Origin: an uncultured Burkholderiaceae bacterium
GTDB lineage: Bacteria > Pseudomonadota > Gammaproteobacteria > Burkholderiales > Burkholderiaceae
Direction: 5' to 3'
NCBI GenBank assembly: GCA_937871985.1
Contig: CALMPB010000250.1
Coordinates: 1-59,388 of the forward strand
DNA: 59,388 bases
Below the pieces are notes generated by a model. The model made no database searches. It was given only the letters and a program-made list of their open reading frames with translations, and was not told the origin of the DNA. The position numbers and the translations under genes were made by a program. Positions 26,688 through 35,334 of this stretch are shown in pieces. Each line of letters begins with the position of its first letter. Within the stretch, counting starts at the first letter, position 1.

Positions 26688-27770
26688 ATGTCTGGAACAC
26701 TGGTCTTGACGAACGAGGATGCTCATGGTCTGGTCTCTATGGCGGAGGCGATCGAGCTCATTGAGGAGACCTATCGGGATATCGGCAATGGTGTGGGGTC
26801 TGTTTTGCCACGCCGCCGTCTTCACACGCTGCTAGACAATTATGACGAGCCGCAGTGGTCGCTCTTCAATGTGATTGGTGGCACAGCGCCTTGCCATGGC
26901 GTTATCGCCCTTCGAATCGACGTTGCCCATGTTGCAATGCCGAAGCGTGATGGGCGGGAGCGAATGGAGTTTCGCGGTGATTTTTCGGGTTTCATCCTGG
27001 TATGGGATATCCGAACAAATGAGTTGATCGGCGTCGTGCACGACCACGCCATGTCTGCGCTGCGTGTTGGGGCAACCTCGGCTATCGTTGCAAAGCATGT
27101 GGCTCGCGAGGACAGTGAGGTGATCGGAATCCTTGGGGCGGGCAAGCAGGCGGCTGCCCAAGTGGAGGGTCTTGTAACCGTGCGGCCCAGCATCCGTCGC
27201 GTGAAGGTTTACTCACCATCGTCACGGAGTCGCGAGTCGTTTGCGCAGCAGATGAGCCAGAAGCTGTCGATCGAGGTGGTGCCGGTCGATACGGCCGAAG
27301 CTGCGATCCGCGGTGCGGATATCGCGGTTGCCTCCACAAACAGTTCCGAGAACATTCTGTTTGGCAAATGGCTTTCTCCCGGGGCGCATGTGATAGGAAT
27401 GAAGTCGTCTACGCGGTTCTTCCCTCAGCGCGAGCTTGATGATGAATGCGCACGCGTGGCGGATTTCGTCATCGTCAATCTGAAAGAGCAGATCGAGATA
27501 GATAATCAGGCTGAATTGATGGATCCGCTGCGCAAAGGTTACATCACGAAGGACGATATCAGCGAGATCGGAGATCTGTGCGTCGGTCGCGGGCCCCGCA
27601 GGATCAACCCGAGTCAAATTACATATCACAACAATAATGGCGGGATGGGAAATCAGTTTGCTGCGGTATGCAAGCGAGCCCTCGAAGTAGCTCGCGAGCG
27701 TGGTATCGGCATAGAACTACCGCTCGACCTGTTCATGACCCGTCGAGGCAACGAGGTTTCATCACCTTGA
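26688..27770 (+). CDS. Ornithine cyclodeaminase/mu-crystallin family NAD(P)-dependent enzyme
   Basis: A 360-residue protein of the OCD/mu-crystallin family. The ATG at 26688 has a GGGAG RBS, whereas the in-frame GTG nine codons upstream does not. The Rossmann site is '[16 protein letters not shown]', preceded by the family segment '[17 protein letters not shown]'. Members include ornithine cyclodeaminase, alanine dehydrogenase and ketimine or opine reductases, and substrate cannot be read from sequence. It is first in an operon with an ABC importer (56-bp gap) and a GST. This suggests it processes an imported amino- or imino-type compound; that is inference. Confidence 0.85.
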   Translation: MSGTLVLTNEDAHGLVSMAEAIELIEETYRDIGNGVGSVLPRRRLHTLLDNYDEPQWSLFNVIGGTAPCHGVIALRIDVAHVAMPKRDGRERMEFRGDFSGFILVWDIRTNELIGVVHDHAMSALRVGATSAIVAKHVAREDSEVIGILGAGKQAAAQVEGLVTVRPSIRRVKVYSPSSRSRESFAQQMSQKLSIEVVPVDTAEAAIRGADIAVASTNSSENILFGKWLSPGAHVIGMKSSTRFFPQRELDDECARVADFVIVNLKEQIEIDNQAELMDPLRKGYITKDDISEIGDLCVGRGPRRINPSQITYHNNNGGMGNQFAAVCKRALEVARERGIGIELPLDLFMTRRGNEVSSP

Positions 27771-27826
27771 GTCAGTAATAAAGAAGATTTCTTGAAAGCA
27801 GAATAATCGATAATTAGGAGACTATC

Positions 27827-28810
27827 ATGAAACTCCCGTTCAGCATGACCTCAGCGCTAGTCGGTTGCGTGGCCTGCTTGGCAATGTCTACCACCCTGCT
27901 TGCGAAGCCGGTTACCATCCATCTGGGGCGAGGGGCCGCGGCCGAAGAGCAGGTCTGGCTGATGGTGGCGATGCCCAAATTGGCGCCTAACGAGGGGAAA
28001 GTTTACAAGATTGACATGACTTTCTCGCCTAATAGCGATAAGCGCTTTGCGGCCCTCCAGGCAGGTGGGCTCGACATAGTCACCAGTAATGCGCATTCTG
28101 CACTCAATGCCGCTGCCGCAGGTTTGCCGATCAAGCTGATCGCGTCGATCAGCCAGGAAAGCAGCAAGGGTGCCCACACACGCTACGTTGTCATGAGCGA
28201 CAGTGGCATCAACACGATGCAAGACCTCAAGGGCCGCACGATCGGTGTCGTTGGCCTGAAGGACGCCACTCAATTCTGGGCCTCAGTTGCGTTGACCAAA
28301 GCTGGACTGGATCCGAAGAAGGATGTGACGTTCGCTCAGGTGCCGTTTCCGCTGCAAGGTGAAGCGCTGCGAACTGGCATTATCAATGTAGCTACGCTTG
28401 TTCAACCGTTTTTCAGCATGGAGCAGAGCAAGGGTGGAATCAAGACCCTGTTCACGTCGAAAGATGCGGTTCCGTTTGACGAAGAACTCATGGTTCTAGT
28501 CGCTCGTGATGGCTTCCTTGAGAAGCACGGGGACGTCGCGCGTGCCTTCCTGGCTGATCTCAAGAAGGTTACTGCCTATTATCTGGCGCATCGAGAAGAA
28601 GCTCGTCAAGCCCTTCTCGACGCGCATTTCATACGCGTACCCGCTAAGATATATCTTAATATGGAAGACTATTACCGAACACCCGACCTGAAAATTAACG
28701 TAGATCTGCTTAAGAAGATGCAGGAGATGGACATGAAGCTGGGTATGCAGGAAAAGCGCGCTGACATCGATTCCCTCGTCGATTTACGATATCTCCCCGA
28801 TGCCAATTAA
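27827..28810 (+). CDS. ABC transporter substrate-binding protein (SsuA/TauA/NMT1-like)
   Basis: A 327-residue exported protein with a classical signal peptide ending near 'TTLLAKPV'. The fold is that of NMT1/SsuA-like binding proteins: 'FAALQAGGLDIVTSNAHSAL', 'DLKGRTIGVVGLKDATQFWA', 'ALRTGIINVATLVQPFF'. Such proteins bind sulfonates, taurine, nitrate, pyrimidine precursors or aromatic carboxylates; the ligand here is unknown. RBS TAGGAG lies 7 bases before the ATG. The ATPase gene starts inside its last codons (11-bp overlap), so the operon is tightly packed. There is no lipobox, so it is a soluble periplasmic protein. Confidence 0.87.
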   Translation: MKLPFSMTSALVGCVACLAMSTTLLAKPVTIHLGRGAAAEEQVWLMVAMPKLAPNEGKVYKIDMTFSPNSDKRFAALQAGGLDIVTSNAHSALNAAAAGLPIKLIASISQESSKGAHTRYVVMSDSGINTMQDLKGRTIGVVGLKDATQFWASVALTKAGLDPKKDVTFAQVPFPLQGEALRTGIINVATLVQPFFSMEQSKGGIKTLFTSKDAVPFDEELMVLVARDGFLEKHGDVARAFLADLKKVTAYYLAHREEARQALLDAHFIRVPAKIYLNMEDYYRTPDLKINVDLLKKMQEMDMKLGMQEKRADIDSLVDLRYLPDAN

Positions 28811-29627
28811 CAGCGAAGCAGCAATTGCACGGCCCTTGCTCGTTGCGCAGGGCGTGGAAAAGCGCTTCAAGCGAGGAGTGGTTGATGTCCAGGCGATTCA
28901 ATCCTTCTCGCTGGAGGTTTTTTCGGGCGAGTTTGTTAGCATCGTCGGGCCATCTGGTTGTGGGAAGACCACGTTGTTACACATGGTGGGCGGGTTCGAG
29001 TCTCCGAGTGCCGGGCGTATCGAGCTTAACGGCAAGGAGATTACCGGACCTGGAGCGGACCGCGGAGTCCTGTTCCAGGAATCCACTCTTTTTGACTGGC
29101 TCACTGTGGAACAAAACATCGCTTGGCCGATGCGTATACAAGGCAAGCCGGCTGGTGAAATCAAGGATAAAGTGAGTGAGCTGCTTGAGCTCGTCCATCT
29201 GTCCGGCTTTCGTCGCCACTATCCCTCCGAGATCAGCGGTGGCATGAAGCAGCGCGTGGGGCTTGCACGCCTGCTGGCTCAGGATCCGGCCATCATGTTG
29301 ATGGACGAACCGTTCGGCGCGCTTGATGCGCAGACTCGCGAGATCATGCAGGAACTGCTGGCCGAGATTTGGCGTCGCAATCGTAAGACAGTCCTCTTTG
29401 TGACGCATGATATCGACGAGGCGGTTTACCTCGGTACACGCGTGATCATCTTCACCGCGCGTCCAGGTAACCTCAAGAAGAACATTGCCATCGATCTTGA
29501 GCCGGGCAGAGGCATCGAGATCAAAAAGTCGATGATCTATCGCGCATATCGTGATGAGGTCTGGGATCTGCTGCGTGAGGAGGTGCTCAGAACACAAGCC
29601 CTAACACAGCAGATGGAAGCAAAATGA
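28800..29627 (+). CDS. ABC transporter ATP-binding protein (SsuB/TauB-like)
   Basis: A 275-residue nucleotide-binding subunit. Seen: Walker A 'GPSGCGKTTLLHMVGG', Q-loop 'VLFQESTLFDWLTVEQN', signature 'SEISGGMKQRVGLAR', Walker B 'IMLMDEPFGALDAQTR' and H-loop 'VLFVTHDIDEAVYLG'. These are exactly the motifs of the nitrate/sulfonate/taurine subfamily. A roughly 45-residue C-terminal extension follows ('IEIKKSMIYRAYRDEVWDLL'). The start overlaps the binding-protein gene and the stop overlaps the first permease (ATGA). Confidence 0.93.
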   Translation: MPINSEAAIARPLLVAQGVEKRFKRGVVDVQAIQSFSLEVFSGEFVSIVGPSGCGKTTLLHMVGGFESPSAGRIELNGKEITGPGADRGVLFQESTLFDWLTVEQNIAWPMRIQGKPAGEIKDKVSELLELVHLSGFRRHYPSEISGGMKQRVGLARLLAQDPAIMLMDEPFGALDAQTREIMQELLAEIWRRNRKTVLFVTHDIDEAVYLGTRVIIFTARPGNLKKNIAIDLEPGRGIEIKKSMIYRAYRDEVWDLLREEVLRTQALTQQMEAK

Positions 29628-30394
29628 ACCAAATGACACGAGTTGCGTTGGCATTTGTCGTTCCTGCCGCACTCCTGATTGGTTGGGAGGCTGCCGGCAT
29701 GATGCAGGCGCTGCCGAATTACCTGCCACCGCCAACCCAGATCGGCTTGGCTTTCGTCGAAATCAGCCGCAGCGGCGAATTGTGGCAGCAGTCGTCTACC
29801 AGCTTGATGCGTGCAGCGGTTGGGCTCGCACTCGGTGCGGTTACAGGCATAGTGCTGGGTTTGCTGACCGGCAGTTTTCGGCCCCTGCGTGACCTTGTCG
29901 AACCGTTGATCATCGCTCTCAACCCGATTCCGAAAATCGCGTTACTGCCAATCTTCGTTATCGCCTTTGGCCTGGGGAACGGCTCGAAATTTGCCATCAT
30001 CGGTGCTGCCTCATTTTTCCCGGTCTACATCGCAGTCGTGGATGGCATGACGTCAATCCCCATTCGGCTGATCTGGGTGTCGAGGAGTATGGGCGCTGGT
30101 ACTTTGCGCCTGCTGTTCCAAGTGTGCCTGCCAGCCATTCTTCCTGCCATTTTCTCGGGCTTGCGTATCGCAGCCGCCCTTTCTTTCATTGTACTGTTCG
30201 CCGCTGAACTCATCGGCAGCAAGGATGGCTTAGGTTATTTGATTTCCACCGCTGAATCCGGCCTTCGTTTCGACTTGGTCTTCGTGGCAATCATCGCTAT
30301 CGGTGCTTTAGGCTTTGTGTCCGATCGTCTGTTACTGATCTTGCGGCACTTCGTACTGCGCGGGCAAGCTTCTTCTAAGAGGAGCGATCTGTGA
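29624..30394 (+). CDS. ABC transporter permease, first of two
   Basis: A 256-residue inner-membrane permease with about six hydrophobic segments. The cytoplasmic EAA-type loop is visible as 'WVSRSMGAGTLRLLFQVCLPAILPAIFSG' shortened here to its core 'SMGAGTLRLLFQVCLPAI'. Family segment 'NPIPKIALLPIFVIAFGLG' is characteristic of SsuC/TauC. The ATG overlaps the ATPase stop, and the GTG of the next permease overlaps this stop. Because a second, divergent permease follows, the channel is probably a heterodimer rather than the homodimer usual in SsuC/TauC systems. Confidence 0.9.
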   Translation: MNQMTRVALAFVVPAALLIGWEAAGMMQALPNYLPPPTQIGLAFVEISRSGELWQQSSTSLMRAAVGLALGAVTGIVLGLLTGSFRPLRDLVEPLIIALNPIPKIALLPIFVIAFGLGNGSKFAIIGAASFFPVYIAVVDGMTSIPIRLIWVSRSMGAGTLRLLFQVCLPAILPAIFSGLRIAAALSFIVLFAAELIGSKDGLGYLISTAESGLRFDLVFVAIIAIGALGFVSDRLLLILRHFVLRGQASSKRSDL

Positions 30395-31140
30395 GCTCTG
30401 TTGCCATTCCAGGCCTCCGCTGGTGCTCCATTCCCGTTTGGTTGCTCATTTGGTTCCTCGTCGCCCGCAGCGGTGTCGTCGCACCGACGATCCTCCCGGA
30501 TCTGGTAGACGTTGGGCGATTGCTGTTCAACGAACTTGCCAATGGGCTTCTGCTCCGGCAAGGCTTGGTCACGGCGGGCAGGGCATTGGCAGGTTTTGCT
30601 CTGGCCATCCCCTTCGGCGTCGTGCTCGGAGCGCTAATAGCGCGCGTTCGTTGGGTGGATACGCTCTTGGAGCCCATCACCTTCATTACTTATCCAATCC
30701 CAAAGATCGCGTTGTTCCCGATTTTAATATTCGTGTTCGGCCTCGGGACGCCTTCAAAGATCGCTTTCGCCTTTCTCGAGAGTTTTTACCCGATCGTGGC
30801 AGCAACAATATTCGCGTTCCGTACGATCCCGGTGAAGCTCATCTGGACAGCGCAGAGCATGGGGGCGTCGAAGGTATGCATCCTCCAACAGATTCTCTTG
30901 CCGTCGGCGTTGCCAGGCATCTTCACCGGAATGCGGGTCGCCTTGCCAGTGTCCCTGCTCGTCGTCATCGTTGCCGAAATGATAGGGGATAGCCGTGGGT
31001 TGGGTTACTACATCGCTGAAGCCAGCCTCATGTTCCAGACCGACAGAGTCTATGTTGGTATCATCGCGGTAGGTGTTCTCGGCTCCTTGTTTGACCGTGC
31101 TCTTTTGATTTTGAGAAATACGGTCGTTCGTGGTTCTTGA
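30391..31140 (+). CDS. ABC transporter permease, second of two
   Basis: A 249-residue permease of the same family, starting with GTG in a 4-bp overlap with the previous stop. 'YPIPKIALFPILIFVFGLG' parallels the corresponding segment of the first permease, and the EAA-type loop reads 'SMGASKVCILQQILLPSALP'. The two permeases are clearly homologous but only moderately similar, so this is old divergence rather than recent duplication. Both belong to one importer with the upstream binding protein and ATPase. Substrate unknown. Confidence 0.9.
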   Translation: MSSVAIPGLRWCSIPVWLLIWFLVARSGVVAPTILPDLVDVGRLLFNELANGLLLRQGLVTAGRALAGFALAIPFGVVLGALIARVRWVDTLLEPITFITYPIPKIALFPILIFVFGLGTPSKIAFAFLESFYPIVAATIFAFRTIPVKLIWTAQSMGASKVCILQQILLPSALPGIFTGMRVALPVSLLVVIVAEMIGDSRGLGYYIAEASLMFQTDRVYVGIIAVGVLGSLFDRALLILRNTVVRGS

Positions 31141-31173
31141 TCGGTGCGGTCTAGCTGAAGAGAAGGTGAATCC

Positions 31174-31941
31174 ATGGACACAACGACCAAAGACATGATG
31201 AGCAAAACTGGTTCAGTCGATTTTTATTATTCGGGGTATTCGATCAACAGCGAAAAGGTCCTGATGTGTTTTTTCGAAAAAGGCTTCGAGTTCGACGGCC
31301 ATTATATTGATCTGTTCAAGTTCGAGCAGACGAAGCCAGAGTATTTGCGTATCAATCCGCTGGGATTAGTGCCGACCCTTGTCATCGATGGTACTCCGAT
31401 CCCCGAGTCGACCGTCATCAATGAGTATGTCGATGACCTCATCTCCTCGAACCCATTACGGCCCGAGGATCCGCTGCTACGCGCGAAGATGAGAGAGCTT
31501 GTTCAACGTTTTCAGGAGAGTTTCTACCCTTCGATGGCTCTCCTCAGCCAGTTTCATTTCGTGGCCGGCGAGCTCAAACGTCGATGGACGAATTCCCAGC
31601 TTGAAGAAATGATTCGACGCAAACCCCTGCGGGAGCGTAGAGAGCCCCAGGAGCGGGCTTTGCAAAAAGGATTGAGCGAGGCCGACATTATGAATGCCGA
31701 ACGCAACGCCATCGCAATGCTAGATAGGATGGACGCACATTTGTCCAACGGGGCTGGCTGGCTTCTCGGAGAGTTTTCGCTTGCTGACATAGCCGCCGTT
31801 CCTAATGTGCATCGATTCTTTCAACTCGGCCTGGGGGATGCCGTCGAGACGCGATTCCATGTCATGGCTTGGTATCGCAGGATCAAGGAGAGGCCGAGTT
31901 TCGTGCGCACCTACGAGTATGCGGTGCAAGATTTCAGCTAG
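31174..31941 (+). CDS. Glutathione S-transferase family protein (LigF-like)
   Basis: A 255-residue GST. The N-terminal thioredoxin-fold domain spans about 14-95: 'SGYSINSEKVLMCFFEKG', 'INPLGLVPTLVIDG' (cis-Pro) and 'PESTVINEYVDD' (glutathione-contacting Glu-Ser). The C-terminal helical domain ends with 'WLLGEFSLADIAAVPNVHRF'. An insertion of about 45 residues in the helical domain makes it longer than usual GSTs and gives the architecture of LigF-type beta-etherases and the second GST at 47400-48203. It is last in the OCD-ABC operon, 33 bp after the permease, with an AAGG RBS. It may conjugate or cleave the imported compound; speculative. Confidence 0.82.
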   Translation: MDTTTKDMMSKTGSVDFYYSGYSINSEKVLMCFFEKGFEFDGHYIDLFKFEQTKPEYLRINPLGLVPTLVIDGTPIPESTVINEYVDDLISSNPLRPEDPLLRAKMRELVQRFQESFYPSMALLSQFHFVAGELKRRWTNSQLEEMIRRKPLRERREPQERALQKGLSEADIMNAERNAIAMLDRMDAHLSNGAGWLLGEFSLADIAAVPNVHRFFQLGLGDAVETRFHVMAWYRRIKERPSFVRTYEYAVQDFS

Positions 31942-32054
31942 TCACCGAGCCGTTGAGCTTTGGGTGCCTGGGTCGACACCATTTACAGGCCAATTTCGAG
32001 GGCGGAGACCTCAGCCCTGGCGGGGGGCGGCAAGATCCGTGTCCGCCCGGGCCG

Positions 32055-33146
32055 TCAAAGCCGCGTTTCGAAATAACGGGCCAGGCGCGCGGGCAGCCAG
32101 CCCAGATAGCCTGGGAACGATCCGGTCACGAAGCCCGCATGCCCGCCTTCGGCGGGCTGGTGCAGCAGTACATGATCGGAGCAGTCGGCGGTGCCGGGCA
32201 GCGAGGGCTCGGGCACGAAAGGGTCGTTGCGGGCGTTGAGCACCAGGGCGGGAACCATCAGCTCTTTGAGCCAGGGCTTGCTGGAGGCGCGCGTCCAGTA
32301 GTCCAGCGCGTTCTTGTAGCCGTGCATGGGCGCGGTGTACATATCGTCGAAGTCGCGCAGCGTGCGGACGTGGCCCAGCTTGTAGATGTCCACGGTGCCC
32401 GGAAAGCGCCTGGCCTTTTCGTACACCTTGTGCTTCATGCTTTTCAGAAAGTAGCGGGTATAAAAATAGCGGCCGGCGAAGGTGTCGGACAGGCTGCTGC
32501 CCGAGGCCGCCAGATCCAGCGGCACCGATATGGCGGCGCATGCGGCCAGGGAGCCGGCCATCTCGGGATGCTCGCCCAGGTACTTGAGCATGGCGTTGCC
32601 GCCCATGGAAACTCCCGCCGCATGCCATTTGGCATGCGGGACGCGCGCCATGACCGTGCTGAACATGAAGCCGATGTCTTCCGAGTCGCCCGAGTAGTAG
32701 GCCCGCGCCATCCGGTTCATGAAGCCCGAGCAACTGCGGAAGTGCGCCACGACCACGATCCAGCCGCGCGCCCGGAAATACTGGGCGATGGCTTGCGCAT
32801 AATGGCTTTTGCTGCTGCCTTCGAGCCCATGGAACAGGACGAGGGCAGGGGTGTTCGGCGTGTCTGGAATGCTGGCCCAGTCGGCATCCTGCATCCAGCG
32901 CCGCGCCGCCGTGGGGGCGAGGCCGGGATCGGGGCTCGCGGGCGTGTTGCCCGCCGTCTTGTCGGAAAACAGCCCGGGCCCGGCCCAGTCGAAGTCGATG
33001 AAGTCGCCATCGGAGGTGTTGACGCGTTCGCGAACGAAAGAGATCCGGTGGTAGCGTGCCGCCAAGGCGCCGTAGATGGTTTGCATATGGCGTCCGGGCA
33101 GCCAGAATGGCTGGGGGCAGGCTGAAGAGTCTATCTGGGCGGTCAC
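32055..33146 (-). CDS. yheT: YheT-family alpha/beta hydrolase
   Basis: A 363-residue alpha/beta hydrolase of the YheT/UPF0017 family. Seen: 'PALVLFHGLEGSSKSHYAQA' region with the oxyanion-side His-Gly, nucleophile Ser in 'GVSMGGNAML', acidic residue in 'LVLNARNDPFVP', and catalytic His in 'PAEGGHAGFV'. The N-terminal 'FWLPGRHMQTIYGAL' is diagnostic for the family. The role is probably esterase, but the natural substrate is unknown. GTG start at 33146 with a weak RBS; a downstream Met at about residue 21 is less likely because it would cut the diagnostic motif. Confidence 0.88.
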   Translation of the reverse strand: MTAQIDSSACPQPFWLPGRHMQTIYGALAARYHRISFVRERVNTSDGDFIDFDWAGPGLFSDKTAGNTPASPDPGLAPTAARRWMQDADWASIPDTPNTPALVLFHGLEGSSKSHYAQAIAQYFRARGWIVVVAHFRSCSGFMNRMARAYYSGDSEDIGFMFSTVMARVPHAKWHAAGVSMGGNAMLKYLGEHPEMAGSLAACAAISVPLDLAASGSSLSDTFAGRYFYTRYFLKSMKHKVYEKARRFPGTVDIYKLGHVRTLRDFDDMYTAPMHGYKNALDYWTRASSKPWLKELMVPALVLNARNDPFVPEPSLPGTADCSDHVLLHQPAEGGHAGFVTGSFPGYLGWLPARLARYFETRL

Positions 33147-33183
33147 AGGCCGTTGGCGAAGTTATGGAAGAGGCGGCGAAAGA

Positions 33184-33211
33184 GGGCGGGCATTTTATGG
33201 CTTGCCCGCCC
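33184..33211 (-). terminator. Hairpin downstream of the zinc-finger gene
   Basis: GGGCGGGCA (33184-33192) and TGCCCGCCC (33203-33211) form nine perfect pairs with a 10-base loop. On the minus strand CTCTTTC follows. It is a probable weak intrinsic terminator between the zinc-finger gene and yheT. Confidence 0.5.
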
Positions 33212-33257
33212 GGGGGGCGGTCAGGATCCGTTGCGCGTCGGCAAGCGGGGGCCGGGC

Positions 33258-33470
33258 TTAGTGGCCATGCACGTGCTCGCCATCCTTGAGCTGATAGGTG
33301 GCGCTGCAATAGGGGCACGAAGCGCGGCCGGTCTTGACGACTTCGATGTAGACCCGGGGGTGCATGGACCAGAGCGGCGCCTTGGGGCCCGGGCAATAGA
33401 CGGGCAGGTCGGCGGCTTCGACGTAGATGACGTCGTCGTGGGGGGAGTGAGTGTGTTCTGCACTGCTCAT
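33258..33470 (-). CDS. Small CHCC-type zinc-finger protein
   Basis: A 70-residue protein with a likely zinc site made of 'VYCPGP', His in 'SMHPRVYI', and 'ASCPYCSATYQL', matching the zf-CHCC pattern (as in the mitochondrial complex I subunit NDUFS6 and small bacterial proteins). The His-rich tail 'GEHVHGH' may add metal affinity. ATG at 33470. It lies 38 bp after ilvE on the same strand and is probably co-transcribed. Specific function unknown. Confidence 0.8.
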   Translation of the reverse strand: MSSAEHTHSPHDDVIYVEAADLPVYCPGPKAPLWSMHPRVYIEVVKTGRASCPYCSATYQLKDGEHVHGH

Positions 33471-33508
33471 GGCGGTTCCTGCTGGTAAAGAGATGTTGTG
33501 GCCGGGGC

Positions 33509-34429
33509 TCAGACCTTGGTCAGCCAGTGATGGTATTTGGCATTGCGGCCATTGACCACGTCGAAAAATGCTTTCTGCAGTTTTTCGGTAACGGGGCCGC
33601 GGCTGCCCTGGCCGATGACGCGCCGGTCGATTTCTCGGATGGGGGTGACCTCGGCGGCGGTGCCGGTGAAGAAGGCCTCGTCGGCAATGTACAGGTCGTC
33701 GCGGGTCAGGCGCCGGGTAACGACCTTGATGCCCAGATCGGCGGCGATGGCGTGCAGCGAGCTGCGCGTGATGCCGGTCAGCGCGGAGGCGATCTCGGGT
33801 TCGTGCAGCACGCCGTCTTTGACGATGAAGATGTTTTCGCCCGACCCTTCGGCAACGAAGCCGTCGGTGTCCAGCAAGATGGCTTCGTCGTAGCCGTGAT
33901 CGAGCGCCTCGGCATTGGCCAGGATGGAGTTGGCATAGGTGCTGGCCACTTTGGCGCGCGGCATAGTGACATTCACATGCTGGCGCGCATAAGAGGCAAT
34001 TTTCACCCGGATGCCCTGTTTCAGGGCTTCTTCGCCCAGGTAGGCGCCCCACGACCAGGCGGCGATGGCCACATGCACCTTGGCGCCTTTCGGGGATACC
34101 CCCATTTTTTCCGAGCCGTAGAAAACCAGGGGACGTATGTAGCAGGACTCCAGGCCGTTTTTCCGCACGGCCTCGCACTGCGCCTGCATGATGGTTTCGC
34201 GGTCGAACGGGATTTGCATTTGGTAGATGTGGGCCGAATTGAAGAGCCGGTTGGTGTGGTCTTCGAGGCGGAATATGGCAGTGCCCAGGTCGGTGTTGTA
34301 GGCGCGCACCCCTTCGAAAACGGCCAGGCCGTAGTGCAAGGAGTGGGTAAGAACGTGGGTCGTGGCATTGCGCCAGGGAACCAGTTCACCGTCGTACCAG
34401 ATAAAACCATCCCGATCGGACATCGACAT
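33509..34429 (-). CDS. ilvE: Branched-chain amino acid aminotransferase
   Basis: A 306-residue class IV PLP aminotransferase performing the last step of Val/Leu/Ile synthesis and the first of their breakdown. Seen: 'GFIWYDGELVPW', 'SLHYGLAVFEGVRAY', the PLP-lysine region 'VASTYANSILANAEAL', and 'EGSGENIFIVKDGVL' and 'FFTGTAAEVTPI'. I chose the ATG at 34429 because a GGGAG RBS precedes it at 6 bases; an upstream ATG (34456) would add nine residues across that RBS. Divergent from azlC, another branched-chain amino acid function. Confidence 0.96.
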   Translation of the reverse strand: MSMSDRDGFIWYDGELVPWRNATTHVLTHSLHYGLAVFEGVRAYNTDLGTAIFRLEDHTNRLFNSAHIYQMQIPFDRETIMQAQCEAVRKNGLESCYIRPLVFYGSEKMGVSPKGAKVHVAIAAWSWGAYLGEEALKQGIRVKIASYARQHVNVTMPRAKVASTYANSILANAEALDHGYDEAILLDTDGFVAEGSGENIFIVKDGVLHEPEIASALTGITRSSLHAIAADLGIKVVTRRLTRDDLYIADEAFFTGTAAEVTPIREIDRRVIGQGSRGPVTEKLQKAFFDVVNGRNAKYHHWLTKV

Positions 34430-34587
34430 AATGCTCTCCCAAAAAGAAGCCGTCATTGTAGCAAGCAGCGGGCTTATACAATAGCCGATCGCGCCGCGGC
34501 GGGTTTTGCCCGCGGCATCGTATAGTATGCCTTTGCCAGCCGCGATCTGATGCGCTGGATTCCATTTTCAATTCGTGGGGTGTTTCG

Positions 34588-35334
34588 TTGCCGGCGCGGT
34601 TCGTCTCTTTCTTGCTGCCGCCTGGCGCCAAAGCCAGGCAAAGCTTCATGACCGGCCTGCGCGAGGTGACGCCGGCGCTCATTGCGACGAGCATCTGGGC
34701 TTTCGTTACCGGCATCGCCATGGTCAAGGCCGGCATGACCGAAGGCATGGCCTCCTTGATGACCTTGCTGGTGTATGCCGGCTCGGCCCAGCTTACGGCA
34801 CTGCCCCTGATGGTGGCCGGCGCACCCTTGTGGCTGATTTTCGCCGCCGGCGCGGTGGTGAACATCCGCTTCGTCATCTTCGGCGCCGCGCTGCAGCCTT
34901 ATTTCCGCCACTATTCCTGGGGCAAGCGCCTGGCGCTGGGGTTCTGGTGCAGCGATATTTCGTTCGTGCTGTTCATGACGCGCTACGGCGACGATACCCA
35001 CAAGAAGGGGACGTCCGAGCAGCTCTGGTATTACCTGGGCGTCATCGTTCCGGGCTGGTTCTCGTGGCAGGCGCTGTCGCTGCTGGGCATCTACGTGGGC
35101 GGGATCGTGCCCGATACCTGGGGGCTGGATTTCGCCGCCACGCTGGCGCTCATGATCATTACACTGCCTCTGGTGACGTCCCGGCCCATGGCCGTATGCG
35201 TGCTGGTCGCCGGCGCCGTCGCGTGGCTGGGCCAGCCGCTGCCGCTGCGCCTGGGGCTGGCCGCGGCGGTCGTGAGCGGCATTGTCGCGGGTGTAGCGGC
35301 CGAATACTTTCAATCGAAGAAGGCGGCCCGATGA
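34588..35334 (+). CDS. azlC: Branched-chain amino acid exporter large subunit AzlC
   Basis: A 248-residue membrane protein of the AzlC family, with six to eight hydrophobic segments and 'GLREVTPALIATSIWAFVTG', 'LLVYAGSAQLTALPLM' and 'FAAGAVVNIRFVIFGAAL' as hallmarks. With AzlD it exports branched-chain amino acids. I keep the TTG start at 34588, which has a GGGGTG RBS and supplies the short cytoplasmic N-terminus; the ATG at 34648 is an alternative that shortens it by 20 residues. azlD overlaps its stop by 4 bp. Confidence 0.9.
   Translation: MPARFVSFLLPPGAKARQSFMTGLREVTPALIATSIWAFVTGIAMVKAGMTEGMASLMTLLVYAGSAQLTALPLMVAGAPLWLIFAAGAVVNIRFVIFGAALQPYFRHYSWGKRLALGFWCSDISFVLFMTRYGDDTHKKGTSEQLWYYLGVIVPGWFSWQALSLLGIYVGGIVPDTWGLDFAATLALMIITLPLVTSRPMAVCVLVAGAVAWLGQPLPLRLGLAAAVVSGIVAGVAAEYFQSKKAAR

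Noticed and set aside
25379..31941. Classic genomic island with integrase, tRNA target or direct repeats
   Set aside because: No integrase, transposase, tRNA gene or flanking direct repeat was found; only composition and gene content suggest transfer.
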